Source: Arthrobacter sp. M2012083 (GTDB taxonomy: Bacteria > Actinomycetota > Actinomycetes > Actinomycetales > Micrococcaceae). Taken from it: a stretch of 64,000 bases of DNA. Each line of letters opens with the position of its first letter. Positions within the stretch are counted from its first letter, which is position 1. A model generated the notes under the pieces. The model had not been told where the DNA came from. It saw nothing but the letters and a program-made list of their open reading frames with translations, and did no database searches. Position numbers and translations under genes: made by a program. The stretch covers positions 124,001 through 188,000 of the forward strand of contig NZ_AKKK01000025.1 in assembly GCF_000281065.1 (NCBI RefSeq). Reading direction: 5' to 3'. Shown here in pieces: positions 18,015 to 26,434 of the stretch.

Positions 18015-19244
18015 ATGAGCGCAACCAATCCAACCACTACCCTCATCACCAACATTGGTGAACTGATGACCCAGGACCTGGAGCACCTTGTCCTCAAGGA
18101 CGCCGCCATCGTGATCGACGGCGAGCGCATTGCTTGGTTGGGGGCCAGTAAAGACGCCCCTGCCGCTGACGAAAGGATCGACGCGGAGGGCCGCGCCGTC
18201 CTGCCCGGGTGGGTGGATTCGCACTCGCATCTCGTTTTCGCGGGGGACCGCACTGCAGAGTTCGAGGCCCGAATGGCTGGTGAAAGTTACAGCGCTGGTG
18301 GGATCGCCGTCACCACGGGGGCCACGCGCAGCGTCAGCGACGACGAACTTACGCGCCTTGTGCGGGACCGGGTGGCTGAGGCAGTTTCGCAAGGTACCAC
18401 GTACTTGGAGAGCAAGACAGGTTACGGGCTGGACGTGGAGAACGAGGCCCGCAGCGCCCGCATCGCAGCAGCTGAAGTGGACGAGGTGACCTACCTTGGC
18501 GCGCACCTGGTTCCCAGCGGCTCCGATCCTGAGGAGTATACAAACCTGGTGTGTGGCCCCATGCTGGACGCCGTACTGCCGTATGTCCGCTGGGCTGATG
18601 TCTTCTGCGAGCGGGGTGCGTTCACGGAGGATCAGTCGCGTCGGGTCCTCACTGCTGCCCGCAACGCCGGTCTGGGCCTCAGGGTCCACGGCAACCAGCT
18701 CGGGGAGGGCCCGGGCGTGGCGCTGGCTGTTGAGTTTGCGGCTGCAAGCGTGGACCACGTGAACTACCTTTCGGATAAGGATGTCCAGGCGCTCGCGGAA
18801 ACGTGGGCCGGGTGGGATGCGGCCTCCGGAACGGGCGCGCGGGGTACGGTGGCCACGTGCCTTCCCGCTTGCGACCTTTCCACGCGCCAGCCGTTGGCTC
18901 CCGGCCGTGAACTGATCGACGCGGGCGTACAGATTGCCCTTGCGGCCAACTGCAACCCGGGGACCTCGTACACCAGCTCCATGGCCTTCTGTGTGACGAC
19001 GGCTGTGCTGCAGATGCACTTGAGCGTCCACGAAGCCGTCCGCGCGGCGACGTTTGGCGGCGCTTTGGCGTTGGGCCGGGAGTCAGGGAACGACGTCGAC
19101 GGGGAACGGGCGGTGGGTTCGCTCGCCGTCGGACATCGCGCAGATTTGCACATGCTGAAGGCGCCGTCGGCCACGCATCTGGCGTACCGCCCCGGGATTC
19201 CGTTGACTCATGCGGTGTGGCGGGCCGGCGTGCGGGCTGTCTAA
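18015..19244 (+). CDS. hutI: Imidazolonepropionase
   Basis: 409 residues, amidohydrolase-fold enzyme of histidine degradation that opens imidazolone-5-propanoate to N-formimino-L-glutamate. The metal pair His70 and His72 lies in WVDSHSHLVFAGDR; YLESKTGYGLD near 130 and HGNQLG near 230 are family marks. ATG 18015 is eleven bases after the oxidase stop, without a clear ribosome binding site, implying coupling to the preceding gene. The other hut genes are not here, so hutI is separated from the rest of the pathway. Confidence 0.93.
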   Translation: MSATNPTTTLITNIGELMTQDLEHLVLKDAAIVIDGERIAWLGASKDAPAADERIDAEGRAVLPGWVDSHSHLVFAGDRTAEFEARMAGESYSAGGIAVTTGATRSVSDDELTRLVRDRVAEAVSQGTTYLESKTGYGLDVENEARSARIAAAEVDEVTYLGAHLVPSGSDPEEYTNLVCGPMLDAVLPYVRWADVFCERGAFTEDQSRRVLTAARNAGLGLRVHGNQLGEGPGVALAVEFAAASVDHVNYLSDKDVQALAETWAGWDAASGTGARGTVATCLPACDLSTRQPLAPGRELIDAGVQIALAANCNPGTSYTSSMAFCVTTAVLQMHLSVHEAVRAATFGGALALGRESGNDVDGERAVGSLAVGHRADLHMLKAPSATHLAYRPGIPLTHAVWRAGVRAV

Positions 19245-19265
19245 GGACAGAGTCATAGACGAGAA

Positions 19266-19308
19266 AGAGGGGCTGTGTTCCGGTTGGAACGCGGCCCCTC
19301 TTGCTTTG
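19266..19308 (+). terminator. Rho-independent terminator of the hutI transcript
   Basis: A 16-bp stem (19266-19281 with 19286-19301, AGAGGGGC/GCCCCTCT at the base, two G-T pairs above) with a GGTT loop and TTGCTTT after it. Confidence 0.88.
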
Positions 19309-19370
19309 GGGGTTCACGCTGCCCGCCGTTGACGCGCAAATAATGAGCAGTCTCAGCGCACCAATGATCC

Positions 19371-19423
19371 TTGTTAGATCGAAAATGATCGTTTAGTGTT
19401 TCTATAGATCAGAAAACGTCATT
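19371..19423 (+). promoter_or_regulatory. Promoter and candidate DeoR operators of the amino-sugar operon
   Basis: TTGTTA (19371-19376) and TAGTGT (19394-19399) are spaced by 17 bases. Two related words starting TAGATC and containing GAAAA (19375-19393 and 19405-19423) are offset by exactly 30 bases; the first lies between the -35 and -10 boxes, the second just past the start. The operon encodes a DeoR repressor at 23137, and repeated GAAA-type sites across a promoter fit that family. Confidence 0.55.
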
Positions 19424-19448
19424 AAGCTGAGCGGGAGCGAAACACACG

Positions 19449-20366
19449 ATGAGCGAGAACACACTGGGTGCCTTCATGGAAGAAGAGCTGGTTTCCCAAC
19501 CCGAGGTTTGGCAGCGCGCCGTGGAGCAGGCTCGTACGGAGCAGTTACTCCCGGCGGACGGCAAGCGCGTTGCCGTCATCGGTTGTGGCACATCATGGTT
19601 TATGGCCCAGAGCTACGCTTTTGCCCGCGAATTCGCCGGCAAAGGGGTCACGGATGCGTTCGCCGCGTCAGAGGCTTTCCTGAACAGCAACAGCGCCGAT
19701 CGCCAGTACGACGCCGTCGTGGCCATTACCCGGTCAGGTACCACAACTGAGGTGCTGGAGATTCTGGCCGGGTTGAAGGGGATTGTCCCCACCGTGGCCG
19801 TCATTGGCGACACCTCCTCGCCAATTGTCGAGCTGGCAGACGCCGTGGTGGGCCTCCCGTACGCCGATGAACGCTCCGTGGTGCAGACCCGCTTCGCCAC
19901 CACGGCGCTGGTCTACATGCTGACCAGCCTTGGCATCGACGTGGCAAAGGCAATCGATGATGCCCGTGATGCGGTGGCTGCGCCGGTCTCCCAGGAACTC
20001 TTGGATGCCGAGCAATTTACCTTCCTCGGCACCGGCTGGACCGTTGGACTGGCCCACGAGGCCGGCTTGAAGATGCGCGAAGCCGTTCAGGGGTGGACCG
20101 AGTCCTACCCCGCCATGGAATACCGCCACGGCCCCATCTCCATCGCTGCCCCCGGCCGCGTCACCTGGCTTTTTGGTCCCCAGCCCGAGGGCTTGGACAA
20201 TGACATGGCCGTCACCGGCGCCCTTTACATCCACACGGATAAGCACCCGCTGGCTGAACTTGCACGTGTCCACAAAGTCACCCTGGAGCGTGCGCGCGTT
20301 CGTGGACTGAATCCGGACCTGCCCCGCAACCTGACGCGCTCCGTTATCCTCGACGCCTCAGCCTAG
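19449..20366 (+). CDS. SIS-domain sugar-phosphate isomerase/deaminase, AgaS-like
   Basis: 305 residues with two SIS domains. The first carries VAVIGCGTSWFMAQS (phosphosugar loop) near 40 and ITRSGTTTEVLE near 97; the second has the YRHGPISIAAPG segment near 225, which in this family holds the catalytic region. AgaS-type enzymes convert galactosamine-6-phosphate to tagatose-6-phosphate plus ammonia; GlmS-like isomerases act on glucosamine-6-phosphate. The downstream kinase and aldolase favour the former, but the protein is shorter than E. coli AgaS (384) and the substrate is inference. First gene of the operon; ROK kinase follows after 10 bases. Confidence 0.78.
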   Translation: MSENTLGAFMEEELVSQPEVWQRAVEQARTEQLLPADGKRVAVIGCGTSWFMAQSYAFAREFAGKGVTDAFAASEAFLNSNSADRQYDAVVAITRSGTTTEVLEILAGLKGIVPTVAVIGDTSSPIVELADAVVGLPYADERSVVQTRFATTALVYMLTSLGIDVAKAIDDARDAVAAPVSQELLDAEQFTFLGTGWTVGLAHEAGLKMREAVQGWTESYPAMEYRHGPISIAAPGRVTWLFGPQPEGLDNDMAVTGALYIHTDKHPLAELARVHKVTLERARVRGLNPDLPRNLTRSVILDASA

Positions 20367-20376
20367 GCAGCCGATC

Positions 20377-21312
20377 ATGGTTCTCGGAGCCGCGGAATCA
20401 CCGGTCCTTTCGTTCGACGTTGGCGGGACAGACATCAAAGCTGGTTTGGTGGATGCCCGGGGAATCGTCCTGGGCATGCGCCGCGTCCCTACGCCGTTGG
20501 ATCCTGCACGTCCCGGCGAAGCGGTCCTGGACAGGCTTGCAGAGCTTAAAGCGGAGTTGGCTTCTGAGTTTCCTGAAGCCCCCGCCAAAGCAGCAGGCAT
20601 CATCGTCCCTGGAATCGTGGACTCCGTAGCCGGAGTGGGCATCTATTCCGCCAACCTCGGATGGCGCAACTTCCCATTCACGGCCGAAGCTGAAAAGCGG
20701 CTTGGCATCCCCGTTGCGTTCGATCACGATGTCCGTTCCGCTGCGGCAGTTGAACACAGCTTTGGAGGGTCCAGAGAGTTCAACGACGTTGTGGTGATGG
20801 TGGTGGGAACCGGCATTGCTGCAGCCGTATTCTCAGGTGGCAAGGCGGTCACCGCGGGTGGTTTCGCCGGCGAGCTCGGCCACGCCCAGGTTCCGGACCC
20901 CGACGCCGGGCCGGACGTCACAGGCTCCACCATCCTGGAAGCAGTGGGCTCGGCCGGAGCAATTGCCAGGCGTTACCACCGGGCATCGGGAAACCCGGTG
21001 GACGGTGCGCGCGGTGTGTTGCTCAGGGCAAGCGCGGGAGACGCCGTGGCCGTTCGTGTTTGGGCTGACGCTGTTGATGCTCTGGCCTTCACTATCTGCC
21101 AGTGCGTGAACATCATTGGTACAGAAGCCGTGGTGATCGGCGGAGGCCTGGCTGAAGCCGGCGACGAGCTGCTCGAGCCACTCCGCAAACGGGTTGACGC
21201 CATCCTGGACTTCCAGCGCAGGCCCCAACTCATCCGTGCCCAACTGGGGCAGGACGCCGGCTTGCTCGGCGCGGCTCTGAACGCCCGGGCACTCTTGGGA
21301 GGCACACCATGA
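20377..21312 (+). CDS. ROK-family sugar kinase lacking the usual zinc motif
   Basis: 311 residues. The ATP-binding phosphate loop is VLSFDVGGTDIKAG near 10, and a second phosphate loop VVGTGIAAAVF is near 140. The ROK signature begins normally (GGFAGELGHAQVPDPDAGP near 170), but the CxCGxxGCxE zinc cluster that normally follows is absent, replaced by DVTGSTILEAVGSAGA. Related enzymes without zinc exist. It probably phosphorylates the amino sugar or hexose entering the pathway at the 6-position. Its TGA overlaps the next ATG (ATGA). Confidence 0.82.
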   Translation: MVLGAAESPVLSFDVGGTDIKAGLVDARGIVLGMRRVPTPLDPARPGEAVLDRLAELKAELASEFPEAPAKAAGIIVPGIVDSVAGVGIYSANLGWRNFPFTAEAEKRLGIPVAFDHDVRSAAAVEHSFGGSREFNDVVVMVVGTGIAAAVFSGGKAVTAGGFAGELGHAQVPDPDAGPDVTGSTILEAVGSAGAIARRYHRASGNPVDGARGVLLRASAGDAVAVRVWADAVDALAFTICQCVNIIGTEAVVIGGGLAEAGDELLEPLRKRVDAILDFQRRPQLIRAQLGQDAGLLGAALNARALLGGTP

Positions 21313-22277
21313 AGCGAGCCAACGTGAACCGCATTATTACCGTCACACCCAATCCGGCCATCGACATGACCTACACCGTCCACGGAATCACCGAGGGCTC
21401 CAGCCACCGGGTACCCACGCCCTTGAGCCGTGCGGGTGGCAAGGGCATCAACGTAGCCCGCGTCACCCACCAGTTGGGGTACCCCGTGCTCGCCATTGCC
21501 CCTACCGGTGGTGCGGCAGGGCAGACCCTTGCCGCCGAACTGTGGACCAGCGGGGTGCCGCACACCCTGGTGGGAGTCGCGGCAGAAACCCGCCGCAGCA
21601 TCGCGCTGGTGGACACTGTTGCCGGGGAAACGTCCATCTTCAACGAGGAGGGCCAGGCCCTTCTACCGGATGACTGGCGCTCACTGCGGATCGCCGTGGT
21701 GGAGGCCGTGAGCGGTAACCGCAACCTGCCGGCCTCCGTCCTGGTCGGTTCGGGAAGCCTGCCGCCGGGCGCTCCGGCGGACTTCTACCCGGAGCTGGTG
21801 CGCCTGGCCCACGACGCCGGTATCCCGGCCATCATCGACACCTCCGGTCCCGGGATCATCGCTGCGGCCAAAGCCGGCGCCGACATCCTCAAGCCGAATC
21901 ATCACGAGCTGGCCGAAGCGACGGGGGAGTCCAGCCTTGAAGCAGCCGCCCTCGCTCTGATCGACATGGGTGCCCGCACGGTCCTCGTCAGCGCCGGCGC
22001 GGACGGCATGCTTGCCTTCGACCACGCCGCCCCGGGCGGCTACTGGAGCGCCCGCCTGCCCGAAGCGCTCAGCGGCAACCCCACAGGGGCAGGCGACGCC
22101 GGTGTGGCGGCTGCCGCCGTCGCACTCGCCGAAGGCATCACCGAGCCCCGCGAAATCCTTCGCCGCGCCACCGCCTGGTCGGCCGCGGCCGTGCTCATGC
22201 CTGCCGCAGGTGAAATTTCGCCGCGATACCAGGAACTCCAGGACCAATTGATCGTGACATGGAAGGAGACCCGGTGA
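21309..22277 (+). CDS. PfkB-family phosphosugar kinase (tagatose-6-phosphate or 1-phosphofructokinase type)
   Basis: 322 residues of the LacC/FruK branch. TVTPNPAIDMTY at residue 11 and GGKGINVAR at 43 form the sugar-phosphate site; catalytic Asp263 lies in GNPTGAGDAG. The product would be a hexose 1,6-bisphosphate for the aldolase encoded next. Both junctions overlap by four bases (ATGA upstream, GTGA downstream), so translation is tightly coupled. FruK with a fructose PTS is the main alternative, but no PTS gene is present. Confidence 0.85.
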   Translation: MKRANVNRIITVTPNPAIDMTYTVHGITEGSSHRVPTPLSRAGGKGINVARVTHQLGYPVLAIAPTGGAAGQTLAAELWTSGVPHTLVGVAAETRRSIALVDTVAGETSIFNEEGQALLPDDWRSLRIAVVEAVSGNRNLPASVLVGSGSLPPGAPADFYPELVRLAHDAGIPAIIDTSGPGIIAAAKAGADILKPNHHELAEATGESSLEAAALALIDMGARTVLVSAGADGMLAFDHAAPGGYWSARLPEALSGNPTGAGDAGVAAAAVALAEGITEPREILRRATAWSAAAVLMPAAGEISPRYQELQDQLIVTWKETR

Positions 22278-23113
22278 CCCTGGTCAACACTCGGGAACTC
22301 ATGGACAGGGCCGCCGACGCAGGCACAGGCCAAGGTGCGTTCAACATCATCCACATCGAAACTGCCGAAGGCTTGGTGGCAGGGGCCGAAGCGGCCGGCG
22401 TCCCACTAATTCTGCAGATTTCCGAGAACTGCGCCAAGTACCACGGCGGACTCGAACCCATCGCCTCGGCAGCCCTGGCAATCGCCCGCTCCGCTGCGGT
22501 GCCCGTTGCCCTTCACCTGGACCATGCAGAATCCGAAGACCTGGCCCTTGCGGCGGTGGACTTGGGTTTCGGTTCCGTCATGTACGACGGCGCACACTTG
22601 CCGTACGCATGGAACGTGGAAGTCACGCAACGGGTGGCCAAGTATGCCCACGAGCGAGGTGTCTATGTGGAGGCCGAGCTCGGAAAAGTGGGTGGCAAGG
22701 ACGGAGCCCACGCCCCCGGTGTCCGAACAGACCCCGGTGAGGCCCACGCATTCGTTGAGGCAACCGGGGTGGACGCGCTCGCCGTTGCCGTCGGCTCATC
22801 CCACGCCATGACCGAACGCAGCGCGGCCCTGGACCTGCACCTCATCACCAGATTGAAGACTGCGGTGGGAAAACCACTGGTCCTCCACGGCTCCTCCGGT
22901 GTGCCAGATGACATGCTCATAGCCGCTATCCGTGCGGGTATGACTAAGATCAACGTATCCACACATTTGAACGGGTTCTTTACCCGCGCCGTCCGTGAGT
23001 ACCTCGATGCCAACCCTGCAGTGGTGGATTCCCGGAAATACATCAAGGCCGGCCGGGATGCCCTTGTGCTGGAGTCCGCACGTATGCTGACGCTGTTCGC
23101 CAAAGCGAATTAG
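22274..23113 (+). CDS. Class II tagatose/fructose-bisphosphate aldolase (GatY/KbaY-like)
   Basis: 279 residues. HLDHAE at 81-86 supplies catalytic Asp83 and zinc ligand His84; EAELGKVGGKDG near 136, HGSSGVPDDM near 207 and KINVST near 230 complete the class II signature. It would split tagatose-1,6- or fructose-1,6-bisphosphate to two triose phosphates. The GTG at 22274 is chosen because GGAAGGAG is ideally placed; the ATG at 22259 is part of that ribosome-binding region. It overlaps the preceding kinase by four bases. Confidence 0.88.
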   Translation: MTLVNTRELMDRAADAGTGQGAFNIIHIETAEGLVAGAEAAGVPLILQISENCAKYHGGLEPIASAALAIARSAAVPVALHLDHAESEDLALAAVDLGFGSVMYDGAHLPYAWNVEVTQRVAKYAHERGVYVEAELGKVGGKDGAHAPGVRTDPGEAHAFVEATGVDALAVAVGSSHAMTERSAALDLHLITRLKTAVGKPLVLHGSSGVPDDMLIAAIRAGMTKINVSTHLNGFFTRAVREYLDANPAVVDSRKYIKAGRDALVLESARMLTLFAKAN

Positions 23114-23136
23114 CTGGAACCCGCGAAAGGCTTGTC

Positions 23137-23928
23137 ATGACCCGCACCGATCGGCTCACTGCCATACTCGACCTCCTGGCCGAGTCCGGCCATGTGGAAG
23201 TCGAGGACATCGTGACCCGCCTGGGTGTCTCACCTGCTACGGCCCGCAGGGATCTTGACAGCCTTGCCAAGCAGCGGTTGCTCAGCCGCACCCGCGGCGG
23301 CGCCACTACCGGGTCCGTTGCCTACGACCTTCCGGGCCGCTATAACCGTGACGACCATGCTTCCGCCAAGCAGGAAATCGCCCTGGCTGCGTCAGCATTG
23401 ATTCGCCCTGGTGCCGTGATTGGCCTCAGCGGCGGTACCACCAACACTGCTTTGGCCCAGCTGCTGTCCACCCGTGAGGACCTCAACGCACCGTCAAACC
23501 GGCCCACCCTGACTGTGGTGACCAACGCGATCAACATCGCCTCGCAGCTCGCAGTCCGGCCCAACATCAAAATCATGGTGACCGGCGGCATCCTCAACCC
23601 CCGCTCCTACGAGCTAGTGGGGCCCTACACGGATGTCATCATGCAAAAAGTTGCCCTGGACATTGCGTTCATTGGTGTCAACGGCGTCGACCCGGACCTC
23701 GGCCCCACCATCACCGACGAAGGCGAAGCCATGGTCAACACGGTGATGGCACGCCGTGCCACGGAATCCTACGTCGTGGCTGACTCTTCGAAAGTTGGCC
23801 GCCGCTCCTTTGCCGCCATGGCAGGCTACGACTTCAGGCACCTCATCACGGACTCCGGCATCAGTGCCGAACATAAAGCTGCGTTCGAGGCCAAGGGCAC
23901 CGAAGTCATCGTCGCGCCTGCGGGCTGA
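23137..23928 (+). CDS. DeoR-family transcriptional repressor of the sugar operon
   Basis: 263 residues. The DeoR helix-turn-helix covers RLTAILDLLAESGHVEVEDI through LGVSPATARRDLDSLAKQ (5-48), and a phosphosugar-sensing DeoRC domain has LSGGTTNTAL near 95 and IGVNGVD near 180. As the last gene of the operon, 23 bases after the aldolase, it should repress from the site at 19371-19423 and be relieved by a pathway sugar phosphate. Confidence 0.9.
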   Translation: MTRTDRLTAILDLLAESGHVEVEDIVTRLGVSPATARRDLDSLAKQRLLSRTRGGATTGSVAYDLPGRYNRDDHASAKQEIALAASALIRPGAVIGLSGGTTNTALAQLLSTREDLNAPSNRPTLTVVTNAINIASQLAVRPNIKIMVTGGILNPRSYELVGPYTDVIMQKVALDIAFIGVNGVDPDLGPTITDEGEAMVNTVMARRATESYVVADSSKVGRRSFAAMAGYDFRHLITDSGISAEHKAAFEAKGTEVIVAPAG

Positions 23929-23967
23929 GCGCCTGCGGGCTGGGACCGGCCGGCCGAGCAGGACACG

Positions 23968-24648
23968 CTAGAAGCGCATCCTCGGTGCGTGCAGCACTGA
24001 GTCGTCTACTTCCCGGGGCACCCACTGGGTGAACGGTATATCCAGGCTGTACTGGTCGCCGTCGTTCCTTATCAGGGTGCGCAGCTCGGCGTTGTCCGGG
24101 TTGTTGAGCGACTCGAAGTACTCCACCGTCCAGTGGAACCACCGCATGCAGAACAAGCGCATGGTCAGCCCGTGCGTGACCAGGAGCGTGTTCGGTGCGT
24201 AAGTGGGTTTCTGCCAGTGCCGGTACAGCGTCTCCATGAAGGATGACACCCGGTCATAAACATCCGAACCGGACTCGCCCTCGCGGAACCTGTAGAAGAA
24301 ATGGCCGTAGAGGTTGCGCAGTTCCTTTTGGTCCTCAATCTCTCCGGCGATCTGGAAGTTGGCCCAGTCCTGCTCGCGAAGCCGGGGTTCCTCGATGACC
24401 CGCTCGATCAGGGGGCCGAGGTTCATGGCTTCGAGGGTCTGGTACGCGCGCAAGTAGGGGGAGACGTAGACGCAGACCTGCTCTCCGTCGAGCTTCCGGC
24501 GCAGGTCCTCCCCGGCAATCCGTGCCTGCTCCACTCCGCGCTCCGTCAGCGGGATCCGGTAGTCCGGCACACGGTTGTAGATGGACGTGTCGGCATTCGC
24601 GGCAGACTGGCCGTGCCGGATCATGAAGATTCTCTCAGGGGCACCCAT
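23968..24648 (-). CDS. Histidine phosphatase family protein (phosphoglycerate mutase-like)
   Basis: 226 residues. The phosphohistidine motif MIRHGQSAAN puts Arg11-His12-Gly13 at the N-terminus; VSPYLRAYQT supplies a second arginine and LLVTHGLTMR near 165 the second histidine. Substrates in this superfamily are diverse and cannot be assigned. The ATG at 24648 is chosen because TATGCT lies seven bases upstream, a leaderless arrangement; an ATG at 24660 would add four residues. It diverges from the CPBP gene with overlapping -10 boxes. Confidence 0.85.
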   Translation of the reverse strand: MGAPERIFMIRHGQSAANADTSIYNRVPDYRIPLTERGVEQARIAGEDLRRKLDGEQVCVYVSPYLRAYQTLEAMNLGPLIERVIEEPRLREQDWANFQIAGEIEDQKELRNLYGHFFYRFREGESGSDVYDRVSSFMETLYRHWQKPTYAPNTLLVTHGLTMRLFCMRWFHWTVEYFESLNNPDNAELRTLIRNDGDQYSLDIPFTQWVPREVDDSVLHAPRMRF

Positions 24649-24655
24649 CCCACCA

Positions 24656-24665
24656 AGCATAGGGT
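24656..24665. promoter_or_regulatory. Overlapping back-to-back -10 boxes
   Basis: TAGGGT on the plus strand (24660-24665) is six bases before the CPBP ATG, and TATGCT on the minus strand (24661-24656) is seven bases before the phosphatase ATG. The two boxes share two bases, so the promoters should compete. Confidence 0.5.
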
Positions 24666-24671
24666 GGGTAT

Positions 24672-25445
24672 ATGTTCCTTGCTTCCCGTCGCCGGCTGCG
24701 CGCCGAAGTACTTATTGTGCTGGGCCTGTCCTTGGGCCAATCAGCCGTCTACTCCGTAGTTCAACTGTTGGACAAGATGACGAGGGCACCATTGGCGGAC
24801 GCCACGTCAACGCTGAACAGGTCCCAAAGCACGCGCGAGTACTTCGACCTCACGTACCAAGTGCTGGACATTGTGTTCGCACTGGTGCCCGTGGCCTTGG
24901 TGTTCTACTTCCTGTCCACCCATTCACCCGGCGGCAGGGAAGGCGGGGGCGGCTCGGCATTCGCCCGGCTGGGCTTCAACTTTGCCAGGCCCGGCAAGGA
25001 CTTTCTGCAGGGTGTTGGCCTGGCCGCTGCAATTGGCATACCCTCGCTCGGCCTGTATGCCGCCGGTCGTGCGCTGGGAATCACCACTGCAATTGTGCCC
25101 AGTGGCCTGGACGCTTACTGGTGGACGGTGCCGGTGCTGGTCCTTTCGGCCATGCGCCATGCGATCGTGGAAGAAGTGATCGTGGTGGGGTACCTCATGG
25201 ACCGCTTCGGTAAATTCGGGTGGAGCATGCCGGTGGCCATCGTGGTCAGTTCCGTCCTGCGGGGAAGCTACCACCTGTACCAGGGCTTTGGGCCGTTCAT
25301 AGGGAACGTGGTCATGGGCCTGCTGTTCGCGTGGATCTATACCAAGACCAAGCGGGTCATGCCTTTGGTGATTGCCCACGCATTGCTGGATATTGTGGCG
25401 TTCGTAGGATTTAGCCTGTTCGGCAAGGCAATGGGCTTGGGGTAG
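24672..25445 (+). CDS. CPBP-family intramembrane metalloprotease
   Basis: 257 residues, about six to eight transmembrane helices. The Abi/CPBP motifs are intact: Glu167-Glu168 (HAIVEEVIVVGYL), Arg197...His201 (LRGSYHLYQG) and His236...Asp240 (IAHALLD). The family includes Rce1-type prenyl proteases and bacteriocin-immunity or stress proteins; no substrate is suggested here. Start at 24672, six bases after TAGGGT with no leader. A symmetric hairpin follows. Confidence 0.87.
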   Translation: MFLASRRRLRAEVLIVLGLSLGQSAVYSVVQLLDKMTRAPLADATSTLNRSQSTREYFDLTYQVLDIVFALVPVALVFYFLSTHSPGGREGGGGSAFARLGFNFARPGKDFLQGVGLAAAIGIPSLGLYAAGRALGITTAIVPSGLDAYWWTVPVLVLSAMRHAIVEEVIVVGYLMDRFGKFGWSMPVAIVVSSVLRGSYHLYQGFGPFIGNVVMGLLFAWIYTKTKRVMPLVIAHALLDIVAFVGFSLFGKAMGLG

Positions 25446-25463
25446 CGGTCCGTTAAAAGTATC

Positions 25464-25511
25464 CGGCCGCCATCGGTGGGTGACGTCATTGGCACCCGCT
25501 GATGGCGGCCG
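25464..25511. terminator. Bidirectional hairpin between convergent genes
   Basis: A perfect 10-bp arm pair CGGCCGCCAT (25464-25473) and ATGGCGGCCG (25502-25511), with further pairing inside (GGTGGGTG with GCACCCGC). It is centred between the convergent CPBP and glyoxalase-like genes. No clear T-run on either side. Confidence 0.65.
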
Positions 25512-25568
25512 AAGCTTAGCCCGGACATGGGTGACCGGGGCCGGGACCAGCCCGGATGAATGGATCGG

Positions 25569-26207
25569 TCAGATGGTGACGGCTCCTGAGGCAGTCTCGA
25601 AAGTTACAGCAAGAATGCCTGGAGTGCCGTGCGGTGCCATCCACTGAACGGCTACATCCTCCAGCGGCTTCTCCACCGGTTCGCCCAACCATTCGGTGAC
25701 ACGTTCAGCGGAGCCCGCGATGGTGAGGCTGGACATCTTGACATCGCTCTCGTAAATCCTGGACGGGTGCAGCGAGGGGTCACCCTCCCACTTGAGCAGG
25801 TAGGGCACCTGGGGATCCGCGATCAGGCCGAGGATGCCAATCTGCTGCCACACCAGTTCGCGTCCGTCGGGGAACTTGCGGTTGCCCGGAACAGCCGAAC
25901 GGCCAAGGCGGTCTTCGAACGGTGCAAGGTCGTCAACGGCGACGCACCAGCCCATCCATCCACCACCGGCAGCCGAGCGGGCACGGACGGCCTGGCCAAA
26001 GGGTGCTTTGTCGGACGCGGGGTGGTCCAGGACCTCCACCACTTCCAGGTACTTGTTATCCGCAAGGGGAATGATCATGTTCCGGGTGCCGAAGCGCGGG
26101 TGCACTCCGCCCCGGACAGCGTCCACTCCCAATGCCGCGGAAATTCGTTCGGTAGTGGCCAAAAGGCCATCTCGTTCACAGGCGTAAGAGACGTGATCCA
26201 TGCGCAT
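25569..26207 (-). CDS. Glyoxalase-like (VOC) domain protein
   Basis: 212 residues with MDHVSYACERDGL at the start, as in glyoxalase-like domains of the PF13468 type, a conserved NMIIPLADNKYLEVVEV strand near 58, and a second half around residue 135. No clear set of three metal ligands in canonical positions can be assigned by eye, so catalysis is unproven. Reading frame extends to 26297, but ATG 26207 (six bases after CAAGAT) fits the family start. It diverges from metY. Confidence 0.75.
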   Translation of the reverse strand: MRMDHVSYACERDGLLATTERISAALGVDAVRGGVHPRFGTRNMIIPLADNKYLEVVEVLDHPASDKAPFGQAVRARSAAGGGWMGWCVAVDDLAPFEDRLGRSAVPGNRKFPDGRELVWQQIGILGLIADPQVPYLLKWEGDPSLHPSRIYESDVKMSSLTIAGSAERVTEWLGEPVEKPLEDVAVQWMAPHGTPGILAVTFETASGAVTI

Positions 26208-26365
26208 GGCTTCATCTTGGCACTTTGTGATCGGGGTCTCAGCTAAGTCAAGCCTAACTAAGGTGGGATGTGCATAACCGGTAGTAGTAGGCGTCATGGA
26301 GGGACGCGGGGAGACCGAAAGACTCCACCGGCGTCACAAAGCTGTCTTCGCCTCCGGACAGTTCC

Positions 26366-26371
26366 TAGACT
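26366..26371 (+). promoter_or_regulatory. Predicted -10 box of metY
   Basis: TAGACT at 26366-26371, preceded by TTCC as in the metX promoter at 27898. No good -35 is visible. It implies a leader of about 57 bases without an obvious riboswitch. Confidence 0.35.
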
Positions 26372-26434
26372 GGCCCCAGCTCACACCGCTTCACCTTGCC
26401 TGCCAAACCCATGCGTTACGAACAGGAGAACTCC

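Noticed and set aside
26208..26434. A riboswitch upstream of metY
   Set aside because: The predicted leader is about 57 bases and shows none of the SAM-riboswitch blocks seen before metX.
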